A stretch of DNA of 64,000 nt, from positions 372,001-436,000 of the forward strand of contig NZ_RKRE01000002.1 in assembly GCF_003815015.1 (NCBI RefSeq), in the 5' to 3' direction. The first letter of the stretch is position 1. Every line of letters begins with the position of its first letter. The notes below the pieces were generated by a model. It saw nothing but the letters and a program-made list of their open reading frames with translations, made no database searches and was not told the origin of the DNA. Positions 27,037 to 36,021 of this stretch are shown piece after piece. Origin of the DNA: Thermodesulfitimonas autotrophica. Its GTDB lineage: Bacteria; Bacillota; Desulfotomaculia; Desulfotomaculales; Ammonificaceae. The translations under genes were made by a program, and so were the position numbers.

Positions 27037-28557
27037 CTAACGCCCACTTTCGTAAACGGTCTCTCCAGGAGATTCTACCCCTGACGGTAGTTCTCCTTCC
27101 GGGAAACCCGTACCCTGCGGATAAGCCTCTTCAACAGTCGTCTCCGGCTGCGGTTCGGGCTCCGGTTTTGGTTTTGTTACCCCTTCCCTGGGAGCAATTA
27201 CCGTAGGAACAGCCTTTGTCCCGACGGCCACAATCTCGTCCAACGGGTGGTAAAAGCTCGGCGGCAATTCTTCGCGCACCACTTGTTCCCCGTCGTAGAT
27301 CAACCGCTCCGCCCGCGCCCGGCAACCGCGGATGCCTTTCTGCTTCACGACCCTCTTTCCGACTTCAAGGTTGGGGTCGCTCTGCTCAATCCGCTTGGGC
27401 TCGATCACCTCCGTGACCCAGCTCCGGACCTCCACCCGCCGCTTAAACCGGTTGTTCCCGAAAATCTTGACCACCAGACGGTTTCCCTGGATCGCCGTGC
27501 GAAGGTAAAGGTATTTATCCGTATTGTTCCGGAACTTAAAGTCCGCCCCGCCGTACGTCACCGTTGCGTCAAGGCCTGCCGGCACGTAACCCACCGGAAG
27601 CGAATGGTTGTGGCGTTCCACCACCGCCAATCCGGCGCGGAGCACCGCGTTGTAAAGGGTCGTGGAAACCTGGCAGACGCCGCCTCCCAAAGCATCCACA
27701 AACTCGTTGTTAATGATCATCGGCGCCGTCTTATAGCCGGCTTCGCTGCTGCGCGGGCCCACCACTTTGTTAAACGAAACGACTTCTCCCGGCCGAACCA
27801 CCAACCCGTCAAGCGCTCCGGCAGCAACGCTGATATTATAGACCCGGTTAACTTTTTCCGGGGCGAAAGTAGTAGCGTACTCACCTAAGAGACAATTGAG
27901 CCCCATGGCCAGGACTTCTTCGGTGGTGTACTCGGGAGAAAGCGTCCGCAGGGCCACCCGGATGACCGGCTCCCGCCCCGGGTCGTTGAGGATAGCGACC
28001 ATCTGGTCGTAGGCCGCCGGCGCGTCCACACAACGCCCTTCCCGGGCCGGAATCACGATGATTCTATCGTCAGGGAGCACCCTAAAACCCGCGTTCTGCG
28101 GCAGGATGGTAAGCTCCTGCGTCAATTCGGCGATCAGAGAGGTCAGCTTCTGGCGGTCCACATGCACCCGGATGGGAATCTCTTTCCCCTCCCGGGCAAC
28201 CCGGTACCGCTCCAGATAACGGTGGAGCAACCAGCCTCTGTGCCCTACGGATAGAGCCTCGCTGATTACCTTCGCGTGCTCGACACCGACACCCGCGCGC
28301 GCGAGCGGCAGTGCCCACGCCCGCCCGGCGCATTCTAACCGCACCGGCCGCAGCAGAAGCCGCGCCTCATAATCCCTGAGTCTGGCCAGCGCCTCGGCAG
28401 CGGTAAGCCCCTCGAAAGCCATCCCGCCAACCGTAACCCCAGGAACGATAACGTCTGGGGCAACGCAAACCCTCTCCGCCGCCCAGAGGCCAAGCAGCAC
28501 CGCAAAGACCGTACCTAAAAGGGCGACTGCCGCAACCTGAAGCGACTTGCGGCGCAA
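27037..28557 (-). CDS. VanW-domain protein with C-terminal G5 domain
   Basis: 506 residues. N-terminal signal anchor (about 8-27), peptidoglycan-binding-4-like repeats (about 35-220), the VanW domain with VVGPRSSEAGYKTAPMI and GGGVCQVSTTLYNAVLRAGL, then a G5 domain (near 385-460: GIRGCRARAERLIYDGEQVVREE). A Pro/Glu-rich tail follows. VanW proteins sit in glycopeptide-resistance clusters, but this chromosomal form is a common wall-associated protein in Firmicutes and by itself does not indicate vancomycin resistance. Cotranscribed with mltG. Confidence 0.9.
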   Translation of the reverse strand: MRRKSLQVAAVALLGTVFAVLLGLWAAERVCVAPDVIVPGVTVGGMAFEGLTAAEALARLRDYEARLLLRPVRLECAGRAWALPLARAGVGVEHAKVISEALSVGHRGWLLHRYLERYRVAREGKEIPIRVHVDRQKLTSLIAELTQELTILPQNAGFRVLPDDRIIVIPAREGRCVDAPAAYDQMVAILNDPGREPVIRVALRTLSPEYTTEEVLAMGLNCLLGEYATTFAPEKVNRVYNISVAAGALDGLVVRPGEVVSFNKVVGPRSSEAGYKTAPMIINNEFVDALGGGVCQVSTTLYNAVLRAGLAVVERHNHSLPVGYVPAGLDATVTYGGADFKFRNNTDKYLYLRTAIQGNRLVVKIFGNNRFKRRVEVRSWVTEVIEPKRIEQSDPNLEVGKRVVKQKGIRGCRARAERLIYDGEQVVREELPPSFYHPLDEIVAVGTKAVPTVIAPREGVTKPKPEPEPQPETTVEEAYPQGTGFPEGELPSGVESPGETVYESGR

Positions 28558-28571
28558 AAAGCTGCCCCCTC

Positions 28572-28847
28572 CTACCTTTCGTCATCACCTAATTCCTGCA
28601 TCTCTTCCCAGAGGTCCGCGACCTTTTCCCATTCCTCGTCTTCTGGGTCAACCAGGATTTCGTTGCCTTCCTCGTCCTGGCTGTACTTTAAAATGATGAC
28701 CTCGGCAACCTCCGCATCATCCTGCCCTAAAGGAAAGAGGATCGCGTACTCCGCTCCGTCAACCTCCAGGACATCGAGTAATTCGAAATCGTGCTCTTCC
28801 CCTTCTTCATCGACCAGCGTGATGATTTCGCCCGTTTCTTCAGCCAT
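28572..28847 (-). CDS. DUF1292 (YrzB-type) protein
   Basis: 91 residues from the ATG at 28847 with an AAGGG ribosome site. Strongly acidic, typical DUF1292: ITLVDEEGEEHDFELLDVLEVDGAEYAILFPL, then ILKYSQDEEGNEILVDPEDEEWEKV. Function is unknown. Its neighbours ruvX and ireB are the classic Firmicute companions (yrzL-yrrK-yrzB). Confidence 0.93.
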   Translation of the reverse strand: MAEETGEIITLVDEEGEEHDFELLDVLEVDGAEYAILFPLGQDDAEVAEVIILKYSQDEEGNEILVDPEDEEWEKVADLWEEMQELGDDER

Positions 28848-28903
28848 CGTATCACCCTTCTCCTTCTCGTTTATTCTCCTTAACATGAGGCAAAGATACT
28901 GGA

Positions 28904-28932
28904 ATTATATACCTTCGCCAAGAGGACGTCAA
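28904..28932 (-). promoter_or_regulatory. near-consensus sigma-A promoter for the DUF1292/vanW/mltG group
   Basis: Minus strand: TTGACG (28932-28927), exactly 17 bases, TATAAT (28909-28904). The -35 box overlaps the ruvX stop. 57 bases ahead of the DUF1292 start. Confidence 0.85.
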
Positions 28933-29357
28933 GCCCTGCCGGGATCGGTCAGCCGCCGGTGGTCAAGGTAATTCTGCAGGATCAAGACGGCGGCGAGCTT
29001 ATCGATCACCCGGCGCCGCTTTTCCCGCCGCACGTCCGCCGCGATCAAGTGGCGTTCCGCAGCCCGCGTAGAAAAACGCTCGTCCCACAGCTTCACTGCC
29101 AACCCTTCTTTTTCCAGCCGGGCCGCGAACTCTAAGACCTTCCTGGCCTGCGGGCCTACCCTCCCGTTGAGGGAACGCGGTAGCCCGACAACCACCTCGC
29201 AAACGTCGTGCGCCGCCACCAGCGAAAGGATTTTTGCCACATCATCATTTATACTTCCCCGCTCTAAGACCGTTAACCCCTGGGCCGTGATGCCTAAGGG
29301 GTCGCTTAGCGCAACACCTATCGTCCGGTCCCCCACATCAAGCCCTAAAAAGCGCAC
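28929..29357 (-). CDS. ruvX: YqgF/RuvX-type RNase H-fold nuclease
   Basis: 142 residues. Motifs: FLGLDVGDRTIGVALSDPLG at the N-terminus, VVGLPRSLNGRVGPQA, and the acidic DERFSTRAAER and DKLAAVLILQNYLD. The family acts in 16S rRNA 5'-end processing (YqgF) and resembles Holliday-junction resolvases. Conserved place between ireB and DUF1292. Confidence 0.95.
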   Translation of the reverse strand: MRFLGLDVGDRTIGVALSDPLGITAQGLTVLERGSINDDVAKILSLVAAHDVCEVVVGLPRSLNGRVGPQARKVLEFAARLEKEGLAVKLWDERFSTRAAERHLIAADVRREKRRRVIDKLAAVLILQNYLDHRRLTDPGRA

Positions 29358-29381
29358 GCAACCACCTGCTTTTTGATAAAG

Positions 29382-29411
29382 AAGGCCAGAGCAACCCCTG
29401 GCCTTTGGCTT
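29382..29411 (-). terminator. hairpin between ireB and ruvX
   Basis: Perfect 8-bp stem AAGGCCAG / CTGGCCTT with an 8-base loop; on the minus strand it is followed by CTTTAT. Weak T-run, so partial termination or mRNA processing. Confidence 0.45.
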
Positions 29412-29473
29412 CTCTTATTTATTATCTTGTTCTGCCACCAAGGCCAATTAACCTGGCCAGCGCAAACCACAAG

Positions 29474-29734
29474 CTACTTTTGAAGGTAAGCCCGCACCAG
29501 CTCCTCGAGGAGTTCGTCGCGCTCCAGCCGGCGGATTAAGTTGCGGGCGTTACGGTGGCTCGTGATGTAGGCCGGATCACCGGAAAGAAGGTACCCAACA
29601 AGCTGGTTGACCGGGTTGTAACCCCTTTCCTTAAGTGCCGTAATGACCTCTATAATAATCTCCCGGATCGTCTGGGGCTCTTCCCGCTGAACTTTAAAAG
29701 TAACGGTTCTCTCGCCGTAATCGCCCTGTCCCAC
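29474..29734 (-). CDS. ireB: IreB-family regulatory phosphoprotein
   Basis: 86 residues. Family signature: [30 protein letters not shown], then [19 protein letters not shown]. In Enterococcus IreB is phosphorylated by the PASTA kinase IreK and affects cephalosporin tolerance. Two Thr lie near the N-terminus (RTVTFK). Follows alaS as in most Firmicutes. Confidence 0.94.
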   Translation of the reverse strand: MGQGDYGERTVTFKVQREEPQTIREIIIEVITALKERGYNPVNQLVGYLLSGDPAYITSHRNARNLIRRLERDELLEELVRAYLQK

Positions 29735-29845
29735 GCCCGATCCCCCGCGATCTGAGATAACACTCCTACATAAGATATTACACCTCTTATATCCGTTTTC
29801 CCTCCTGAGTAAAGAGGAATTTTTGGTGGCGCTGTCATCTCTCCC

Positions 29846-32482
29846 CTATCTTTGTCCTCTTAATTTCTCCTGAACCAGAGTCCTGCCAAAGCGCAACGCC
29901 TCTTCCAGCCCTGCCGGGTTCTTGCCGCCCGCCTGCGCCAGCTCCGGTCGCCCACCACCGCCGCCGTCAACCAGCTTGGCCAGCTCCTTAACCAGCATCC
30001 CGGCATGAAGACCGCGCTTTACCAGGTCCGGCGTTACCGCAACAATCAGACTCACCTTGTCTTCCGCCACCCCGCCTAAAATAAAAACCCCTGAGCCGAG
30101 TCGCTCCCGCAAAACATCGATCAGGCTGCGGAGCCGAGGCATTTCGGCGGTGCCAACCCTGCTCGCCAGCACATTCACGCCGTCGATTACCTCCACCCGC
30201 TGCAGCAGGTCCTGCACCTCCCCGGCAGCAAGCCGGTCTTTGAGCGCCTCGTTCTCCCGCGCGAGCTCCTTTACCTGGTCGGCAAGCGCTTTTACCGCAG
30301 CAGCGAGGTTGCGCGGCGCCACCTTTAAAATTGCGGCTATCTCCTGGTAATCGCGAAGGATGCCGTTGATGTAAGATAAAGCCGCCTCCCCGGTAACCGC
30401 CTCGATACGTCTGACGCCTGAGGCGACACTGCCCTCGGTAACAATCTTGAAGAAGCCGGCTTCGGCTGTATTTTTCAGGTGGGTACCGCCGCAGAGCTCA
30501 ATGCTGAACTCGCCGATCTTGACGACCCGGACCCGCTCCCCGTACTTCTCACCAAAAAGGGCGACGGCACCCATCGCCCGCGCTTCGGCAAGCGTGGTTT
30601 CGAAGGTTTCCACCGGAATCGCGGCCAGGATCGCCTGGTTCACCATCGCCTCCACCCGCTCAAGTTCTTCAGGCGTTAGCGCCTCGTAATGGGTAAAGTC
30701 GAAACGCAGCCGGTCCGGCGCAACCAGCGAGCCAGCCTGATTCACGTGCGCGCCCAGGACCGCCTTTAGTGACTGGTGAAGGAGGTGGGTGGCCGTGTGG
30801 TTGCGCGCCGTCTGCTTGCGACGCGGGGCATCAACAGATGCGGTCACAATATTCCCCTCCGTCAGCGTGCCCGCAACTACCTTGACCCGGTGAACGATTA
30901 TATTTTCCACAGGGCGGTCGACATGTTCGATCTCCGCCAGCAGGCCGGGCCCGGTAAAAACACCCGTATCGCACACCTGGCCGCCGGCCTCCGCGTAAAA
31001 GGGCGTCGCATCAAGCACCACCTCCACCGTTTCCCCTTTTTCGGCAGCGGCGACGCGCCGCCCGTTCTTCACCATCAGGAGCACCCGTGCCGGCTCCTCC
31101 AGCGCGTAGTAACCGGTAAAGCGCGACCCGATTCCGGCATCACGTGCTTCCCGGTAAAAACGCTCGCGCTCGCCGAGATACTCCGTCGTCTCCCGGGCCT
31201 GCCTCGCCCGTTCCCGCTGCTGGGCCATTGCCGTCGCAAACCCCTGGCGGTCAACCGTTAGCCCCTCTTCCGCGCAGATCTCTTCCGTGAGCTCGAGCGG
31301 AAAGCCGTAGGTGTCGTAAAGCTTGAACGCCGCCTCGCCGGAAAGCGTGCGCTGCCCCTGCGCGCGGGCGTCAGCAATCATCCGGTTGAGAATCTCCGTC
31401 CCCAGGCTCAGCGTCTCCAGGAAGCGCCCCTCTTCGATCCTGATCGTGCGCAGGATATGCCGTTTCTGTTGTCCCAGTTCCGGGTAAACCGCACCCATTT
31501 TATCGATCACCCGCACCGCCACCCGGTCCAAAAAGGGCTCCTCACAGCCAAAAAGTTTCCCGAACCGGATGGCCCGGCGCAGGAGCCGCCTGATGACGTA
31601 GCCCCGGCCCTCATTCGAAGGCAGGGCTCCATCCGCAATCGCAAAAGTTACGGCCCGGGTGTGGTCGGCAATGACCTTCACGGCCCGCCCCACGTCTCCA
31701 CCGGCGCCGTAGTCCACTTTCAAGACTTCGGCAATCTCCTCGATCACGTCCCGGAAAAGGTCGGTATCGAAAGCGGTCTTGCCCCCCTGGAGTACGGTAG
31801 CGATGCGTTCGAGCCCCATGCCGGTATCAATTCCCTTCTGCGCGAGGGGTGAATAGTTACCGGCTTCGTCCCGGTAAAACTGGATGAAGACCAGGTTCCA
31901 GATCTCCAGGAAGCGGTCGCAGTCGCAGCCCACCCCGCAGTCGGGACCACAAGAATGCTCCGGGCCAAAGTCAAAATGGATCTCGGAGCAGGGACCGCAG
32001 GGCCCCACCCCGATCTCCCAGAAGTTCGTCTCCTTCCCTAACCGGACAATTCGTGCCTCTGGGACGCCGACCTTCCGCCACAAGTGGTAGGCCTCATCAT
32101 CATCAAGATAAACAGAAACCCAAAGCTGCTCCGGACTGAGTCCGAACCTCTTGGTCACCAACTCCCACGCCCAAGGAATCGCTTCTTCTTTGAAGTAGTC
32201 CCCGAAGGAGAAATTGCCGAGCATCTCAAAGAAGGTGAGGTGGCGGGCGGTTTTGCCGACCGACTCGATATCCGGCGTCCGCAGGCACTTCTGGCAGGTG
32301 GCCACCCGCCGGTGCTCTGGCTCCGCCGTTCCCGTGAAGTACGGCTTGAAAGGCACCATCCCCGCCGCCGTCCACAGCAGGCTGGGATCATTCGCCGGGA
32401 TGAGGGAAGCGCTTGGCAAAACGCGGTGTTCCCTTGCAGCAAAGAAATCAAGAAAGAGCTGGCGGATTTCCTCGCTTTCCAT
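29846..32482 (-). CDS. alaS: alanyl-tRNA synthetase
   Basis: 878 residues. Aminoacylation core starts MESEEIRQLFLDFFAAREHR; motifs include SASLIPANDPSLLWTAAGM and the editing domain HTATHLLHQSLK with the CGGTHLKNTAEAGFF zinc motif. C-Ala tail ends GGGGGRPELAQAGGKNP. I use the ATG at 32482. An open extension up to 32566 would contain the promoter's -10 box, so it cannot be translated. No T-box leader was found. Confidence 0.97.
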   Translation of the reverse strand: MESEEIRQLFLDFFAAREHRVLPSASLIPANDPSLLWTAAGMVPFKPYFTGTAEPEHRRVATCQKCLRTPDIESVGKTARHLTFFEMLGNFSFGDYFKEEAIPWAWELVTKRFGLSPEQLWVSVYLDDDEAYHLWRKVGVPEARIVRLGKETNFWEIGVGPCGPCSEIHFDFGPEHSCGPDCGVGCDCDRFLEIWNLVFIQFYRDEAGNYSPLAQKGIDTGMGLERIATVLQGGKTAFDTDLFRDVIEEIAEVLKVDYGAGGDVGRAVKVIADHTRAVTFAIADGALPSNEGRGYVIRRLLRRAIRFGKLFGCEEPFLDRVAVRVIDKMGAVYPELGQQKRHILRTIRIEEGRFLETLSLGTEILNRMIADARAQGQRTLSGEAAFKLYDTYGFPLELTEEICAEEGLTVDRQGFATAMAQQRERARQARETTEYLGERERFYREARDAGIGSRFTGYYALEEPARVLLMVKNGRRVAAAEKGETVEVVLDATPFYAEAGGQVCDTGVFTGPGLLAEIEHVDRPVENIIVHRVKVVAGTLTEGNIVTASVDAPRRKQTARNHTATHLLHQSLKAVLGAHVNQAGSLVAPDRLRFDFTHYEALTPEELERVEAMVNQAILAAIPVETFETTLAEARAMGAVALFGEKYGERVRVVKIGEFSIELCGGTHLKNTAEAGFFKIVTEGSVASGVRRIEAVTGEAALSYINGILRDYQEIAAILKVAPRNLAAAVKALADQVKELARENEALKDRLAAGEVQDLLQRVEVIDGVNVLASRVGTAEMPRLRSLIDVLRERLGSGVFILGGVAEDKVSLIVAVTPDLVKRGLHAGMLVKELAKLVDGGGGGRPELAQAGGKNPAGLEEALRFGRTLVQEKLRGQR

Positions 32483-32536
32483 CAACAGGCAACCCCCACT
32501 TAAAAAGTCAAACGCTGCCACAGCCTTTATCGCTTC

Positions 32537-32566
32537 ATTATATAGCGGAACCAAAGATAGGGTCAA
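32537..32566 (-). promoter_or_regulatory. sigma-A promoter for alaS
   Basis: Minus strand: TTGACC (32566-32561), 18 bases, TATAAT (32542-32537), 55 bases before the alaS ATG. Confidence 0.8.
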
Positions 32567-32728
32567 GCACCACCGGCTCCGGCGCCCTCTCCCACCACCA
32601 GAAATTTCTCACAGCCCAAGCAGGAAGCTCCGGGCCGGAGGGCGAATCGCCACTCAAGGAGCGAAAGAGGCAAGAAGAAGTACCGGTTATGGTAATGATA
32701 ATGAGTGGCGTTGAGGAGGTAGAGCGGC

Positions 32729-33013
32729 ATGTTTATCGTCAGTGTAAAGCATGTGGCCCCAGACACGGTCTTTAACTTCGAGGAGCTGGCGCAAGGGATC
32801 ACTGTGCGTCACGCGGATTGCGGCAGCAGTGAAGTCGACTGGGCGCCGCCCGCCGAATGCGGCTGCCCCTGGAAGTTCACCTGCAGGAGATGTGGCAGCG
32901 AGGCGGTCGTCCCTTCGATTCTCGACGGGAAGCTGAAGATTACCGAAACGGCACTCGACGGGGTAGAAAGAGAGATTACCCCAAGCATAAAAGTGGTGCC
33001 CGGCACCCGTTAG
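32729..33013 (+). CDS. small cysteine-rich protein, probable zinc binder
   Basis: 94 residues with GAGGAGG upstream of the ATG. Seven residues worth noting: Cys in HADCGSS, ECGCPW and FTCRRCGSEAVV give a likely zinc ribbon at about 35-60. N- and C-terminal beta-rich parts flank it. Family not recognised. It is transcribed away from alaS and ends at the edge of the AT-rich nuo block, so it is the last gene of native composition on this side. Confidence 0.65.
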   Translation: MFIVSVKHVAPDTVFNFEELAQGITVRHADCGSSEVDWAPPAECGCPWKFTCRRCGSEAVVPSILDGKLKITETALDGVEREITPSIKVVPGTR

Positions 33014-33120
33014 ACTCAAGTTTGAAACCCGAAGTCACAAAACCTACAAGACATGCCCATTTTTCAAGGCTTCCCGGTCCCGTGGCAGCCCCCAATACGG
33101 GTTAGCTGCCATACTTGAGT
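33014..33120. repeat. short inverted repeat at the left edge of the nuo block
   Basis: ACTCAAGT (33014-33021) and ACTTGAGT (33113-33120) are exact inverted copies about 90 bases apart, with further partial match inward (AACCCG / CGGGTT). No gene is seen between them. It may be the remnant of a small mobile element or chance. Confidence 0.3.
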
Positions 33121-33130
33121 TAGATGGGGA

Positions 33131-33161
33131 GCGTGCCTCAAAAGAAAGGGTAGAGGCACGC
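33131..33161 (-). terminator. hairpin downstream of nuoN
   Basis: Perfect 9-bp stem GCGTGCCTC / GAGGCACGC just after the nuoN stop. No T-run follows on the minus strand, so it may stabilise the 3' end instead of terminating by itself. Confidence 0.4.
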
Positions 33162-33170
33162 CCCAACGGT

Positions 33171-34550
33171 TTATAGAGGAAGGGTGAGTGTTGGCATAAT
33201 CCCAGCAAACAACAGAAACAATGCAGACGCCAGACTAACACCCTGATTCAACTGATTCAACTTGGTATCCAAAACTATCTGAGGATCGACGTGGGCGTCT
33301 CTATACATAAGAAGAACAATCCTTAGATAGTAAAAGGCTGAAGGGATGCTTAAAAGAACAGCGAGAAGTGCTAAGAAAGGATAACCTGCCATGAACACAT
33401 TCTTAAAGATGTTGAACTTCACGATAAATCCAGCAGTGGGGGGGATTCCAGTCAAAGAAAACAAGATCACGGTCATGCTAAAACCAAGTAGCGGACGTAT
33501 CTTTGCAACTCCTGAATAGCTCGATAGTTTTTCTCCCTCTTTTATGCTCAATACTACAGCAAAAGCACCAATGTTCATAAATGCATAAGTGAGTAGGTAT
33601 GGCATGATTGATGATAGGAAGGCGTCTTTTGTTAAGAGAAATGCCATAACAATATATCCTGCATGAGCTATTGATGAGTATGCAAACATCCTTTTAAGGT
33701 TAGTCTGTCTTAAGGCAAGGAGATTACCTATGAACATAGAAAGCACAGAAAGTATAATGATCACGACTGTAAGGTCTATCTTCCCAAGAGCGTACATGAA
33801 GATCCTGCCAAGTGCAGCGAATGCAGCCGTCTTTGGTCCAACTGAGAAAAAGGCTGTTACAACAGTTGGCGAACCTTCGTATACATCAGGTGCCCATGCA
33901 TGAAAAGGAGCGAGAGACAACTTGAAGGCAAAAGCGCAGATAAGAAACACTGATGCCAGGGAGGAAGTAGTGAGATCTTTATCTTTCAGGAGTCTTCCGA
34001 TCTCTTCAATGGATGTCGTACCTGTCAATCCGTAAAAGACGGCAATCGATACAAGCAAGAGTATCGAGGCAACAGTCCCGAGTATAAAGTATTTACTCCC
34101 AGCCTCGATTGATCTTCGATCTTTCCTGAGAAAGCCAGCAAGAACATAACTGCTTAAAGAGAATGTCTCAAGGGCAAGATAAACAACAATGAGGTCTCCA
34201 GCACCGGCCATTAAACACATTCCGAAGACTGATATGATAACAAGGAATGCAAACTCCGCTGTCTTGTCACCGATCGTAGCTCTTTCGGCATGGGATAAAG
34301 CAAGTATAAGCACTCCTGTCATGCATATGATGACCCTAAAAAACATGCTGTAGCTGTCTGATATGAAGCTCCCAGCTTCCAAAACGCCTGTCCACTTTGT
34401 CACCACAATCAAAAATGCAGCAGAGCTTATAGACAATATAGCAAGAAATATTGTTAAGGTGTGTCTCCTTGTCAGAACACCGACTATAAACGTGATTAGA
34501 CCCAAAAGAAGCATTGTCAGCTCTGGTAATACAGGGAGAAATGCACTCAT
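33171..34550 (-). CDS. nuoN: complex I subunit NuoN
   Basis: Antiporter-like membrane subunit, 459 residues, about 13-14 transmembrane helices. Typical segments: YLALETFSLSSYVLAGFLRKDRRSIEAGSKYFILG (helices 5-7 region), FHAWAPDVYEGSPTVVTAFFSVGPKTAAFAAL with the conserved Lys, and LTGIPPTAGFIVKFNIFKN. Last gene of the operon; its start overlaps the nuoM stop by four bases. AT-richer than genes on either side. Confidence 0.95.
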   Translation of the reverse strand: MSAFLPVLPELTMLLLGLITFIVGVLTRRHTLTIFLAILSISSAAFLIVVTKWTGVLEAGSFISDSYSMFFRVIICMTGVLILALSHAERATIGDKTAEFAFLVIISVFGMCLMAGAGDLIVVYLALETFSLSSYVLAGFLRKDRRSIEAGSKYFILGTVASILLLVSIAVFYGLTGTTSIEEIGRLLKDKDLTTSSLASVFLICAFAFKLSLAPFHAWAPDVYEGSPTVVTAFFSVGPKTAAFAALGRIFMYALGKIDLTVVIIILSVLSMFIGNLLALRQTNLKRMFAYSSIAHAGYIVMAFLLTKDAFLSSIMPYLLTYAFMNIGAFAVVLSIKEGEKLSSYSGVAKIRPLLGFSMTVILFSLTGIPPTAGFIVKFNIFKNVFMAGYPFLALLAVLLSIPSAFYYLRIVLLMYRDAHVDPQIVLDTKLNQLNQGVSLASALFLLFAGIMPTLTLPL

Positions 34551-36016
34551 GACCTACCCCCTCCAATGGATGCAAAGAAGTTCTGCAGTTCACCTATGAT
34601 GAACCCTGGATTTAAGCCAAGGTAAATGGTAACAACTAGTAAGACCCAAAATACTGCAAGCTCTACCTTTCGAAGGTCACTCACGAAACGGCTAAGTTCC
34701 GCCCCTGGTTTTCTTAGAAAGACCCGATAGAAAAACCATGCCTTATAAGTAACACCGATGCCTATGCCCAAAATTGCTAATGCTCCAAGGATCTTGCTTA
34801 CGGAGAATATACCACCAAGAAGGAGAAGCTCGCCGTTAAAGTAGTTCAAACCGGGAAAGCCACCTATAGCCATGATGAAAGCACATGTGAAGAAGACAAG
34901 CCATGGTGCTCTCTTTGCCAATGCACCATAACCATCTATTGCAAAAGAGCCCGTTCGCGTGTAAAGTATCAGGGCGACTGAGAACAAGGCAGCAGAAAGT
35001 ATTCCATGATTAAAGCTTTGTAAAGCAGCACCCTCAAACCCGTACAGGGTATTTGTAAATGCACCAGCAGCTATGATACCCACGTGACTCAAACTCATGT
35101 AAGAAAGCATCGTCTTTATATCCCGTTCGGAAAGGGCAAGGCAAGCGGCATAAACAAAGGAAAAAAGACAAAGCAGTACAACCCAGTGCCCCAAATTTGC
35201 TAAAGCCACAGGAAAGGCGGGCAGAACCCTAAGCAGACCATATATCCCCATCTTTCCAAGGACAGCAGAAAGATAAATGGTAACAGGTATTGGTGCCTCA
35301 TAGTAAGTATCTCTAAGCCAACCATGCAGAGGGAAGATTGGTATCTTCACTGCAAAAGCCAAAAGAAAACTTAAAAAGAGAAGAATCTGCAAGTCGGGTG
35401 GCATCCTCACAGAGTAAAGCACGGAAAAATCAAAACTTTTACTGACAAAGTAAACAGCTATGACACCCACGAACAAAAAGCTACTGAAGCCAAAGGTATA
35501 AAGAAGAAACTTCATTGAGGCATATCCAGCCCTTTCACCACCCCACCGATGAATAAGCAAAAAGGCTGGTATAAGCATCGCCTCGTAGAAGAGGAAAAAC
35601 TCTAACAGATTGGTCGACAGGAAGTAACCCATTACGATGCCTTCAAGTAACAGGATCATAGAAAGGTAGGAGGATATCTTTTCCTTTACGGTCTTTATCG
35701 ATAGCAAGATCACAACCACACTTATAAGCGCTGTTAGAAGCAAAAATACACCATTCAAGTGGTCGATCCCGAAACCAAGATTAACCCCCCATGAGCTGAT
35801 CCACGGATATAGATCGACTAATTGAAAACTTTTTACCGAAGGATCAAGAGACAAAAAGGACAGCAGAGTGATAATCAAGGTTGCCAGAGAGGAGAGCAAA
35901 CCCGCGAAAATACCTACGCCCCGATGCCTTATGACCACAGTAAGTCCTGCCCCCAAGAGAGGCAGTAATACCAAGATCGTAGATATACCAACCACGTTTT
36001 CAGCTAGAATCCTCAT
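34547..36016 (-). CDS. nuoM: complex I subunit NuoM
   Basis: Proton-pumping antiporter-like subunit, 489 residues. Key segments: FFLFYEAMLIPAFLLIHRWGGERAGYASMKFLLYT with the conserved Glu, KIPIFPLHGWLRDTYYEAPIPVTIYLSAVLGKMGIYGLLR with the helix-7/8 Lys residues, and DIKTMLSYMSLSHVGI. Follows the large MrpD-like gene after five bases. Confidence 0.95.
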   Translation of the reverse strand: MRILAENVVGISTILVLLPLLGAGLTVVIRHRGVGIFAGLLSSLATLIITLLSFLSLDPSVKSFQLVDLYPWISSWGVNLGFGIDHLNGVFLLLTALISVVVILLSIKTVKEKISSYLSMILLLEGIVMGYFLSTNLLEFFLFYEAMLIPAFLLIHRWGGERAGYASMKFLLYTFGFSSFLFVGVIAVYFVSKSFDFSVLYSVRMPPDLQILLFLSFLLAFAVKIPIFPLHGWLRDTYYEAPIPVTIYLSAVLGKMGIYGLLRVLPAFPVALANLGHWVVLLCLFSFVYAACLALSERDIKTMLSYMSLSHVGIIAAGAFTNTLYGFEGAALQSFNHGILSAALFSVALILYTRTGSFAIDGYGALAKRAPWLVFFTCAFIMAIGGFPGLNYFNGELLLLGGIFSVSKILGALAILGIGIGVTYKAWFFYRVFLRKPGAELSRFVSDLRKVELAVFWVLLVVTIYLGLNPGFIIGELQNFFASIGGGRS

Positions 36017-36021
36017 TCCCC

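Noticed and set aside
27037-28557. VanW protein plus ddl as a vancomycin-resistance locus
   Set aside because: No vanH/A/X/R/S genes; ddl is of D-Ala-D-Ala type and 23 kb away; VanW/G5 proteins are widespread in Firmicutes.
32483-32728. T-box riboswitch ahead of alaS
   Set aside because: No T-box consensus or specifier hairpin was seen; only a promoter and a short leader.
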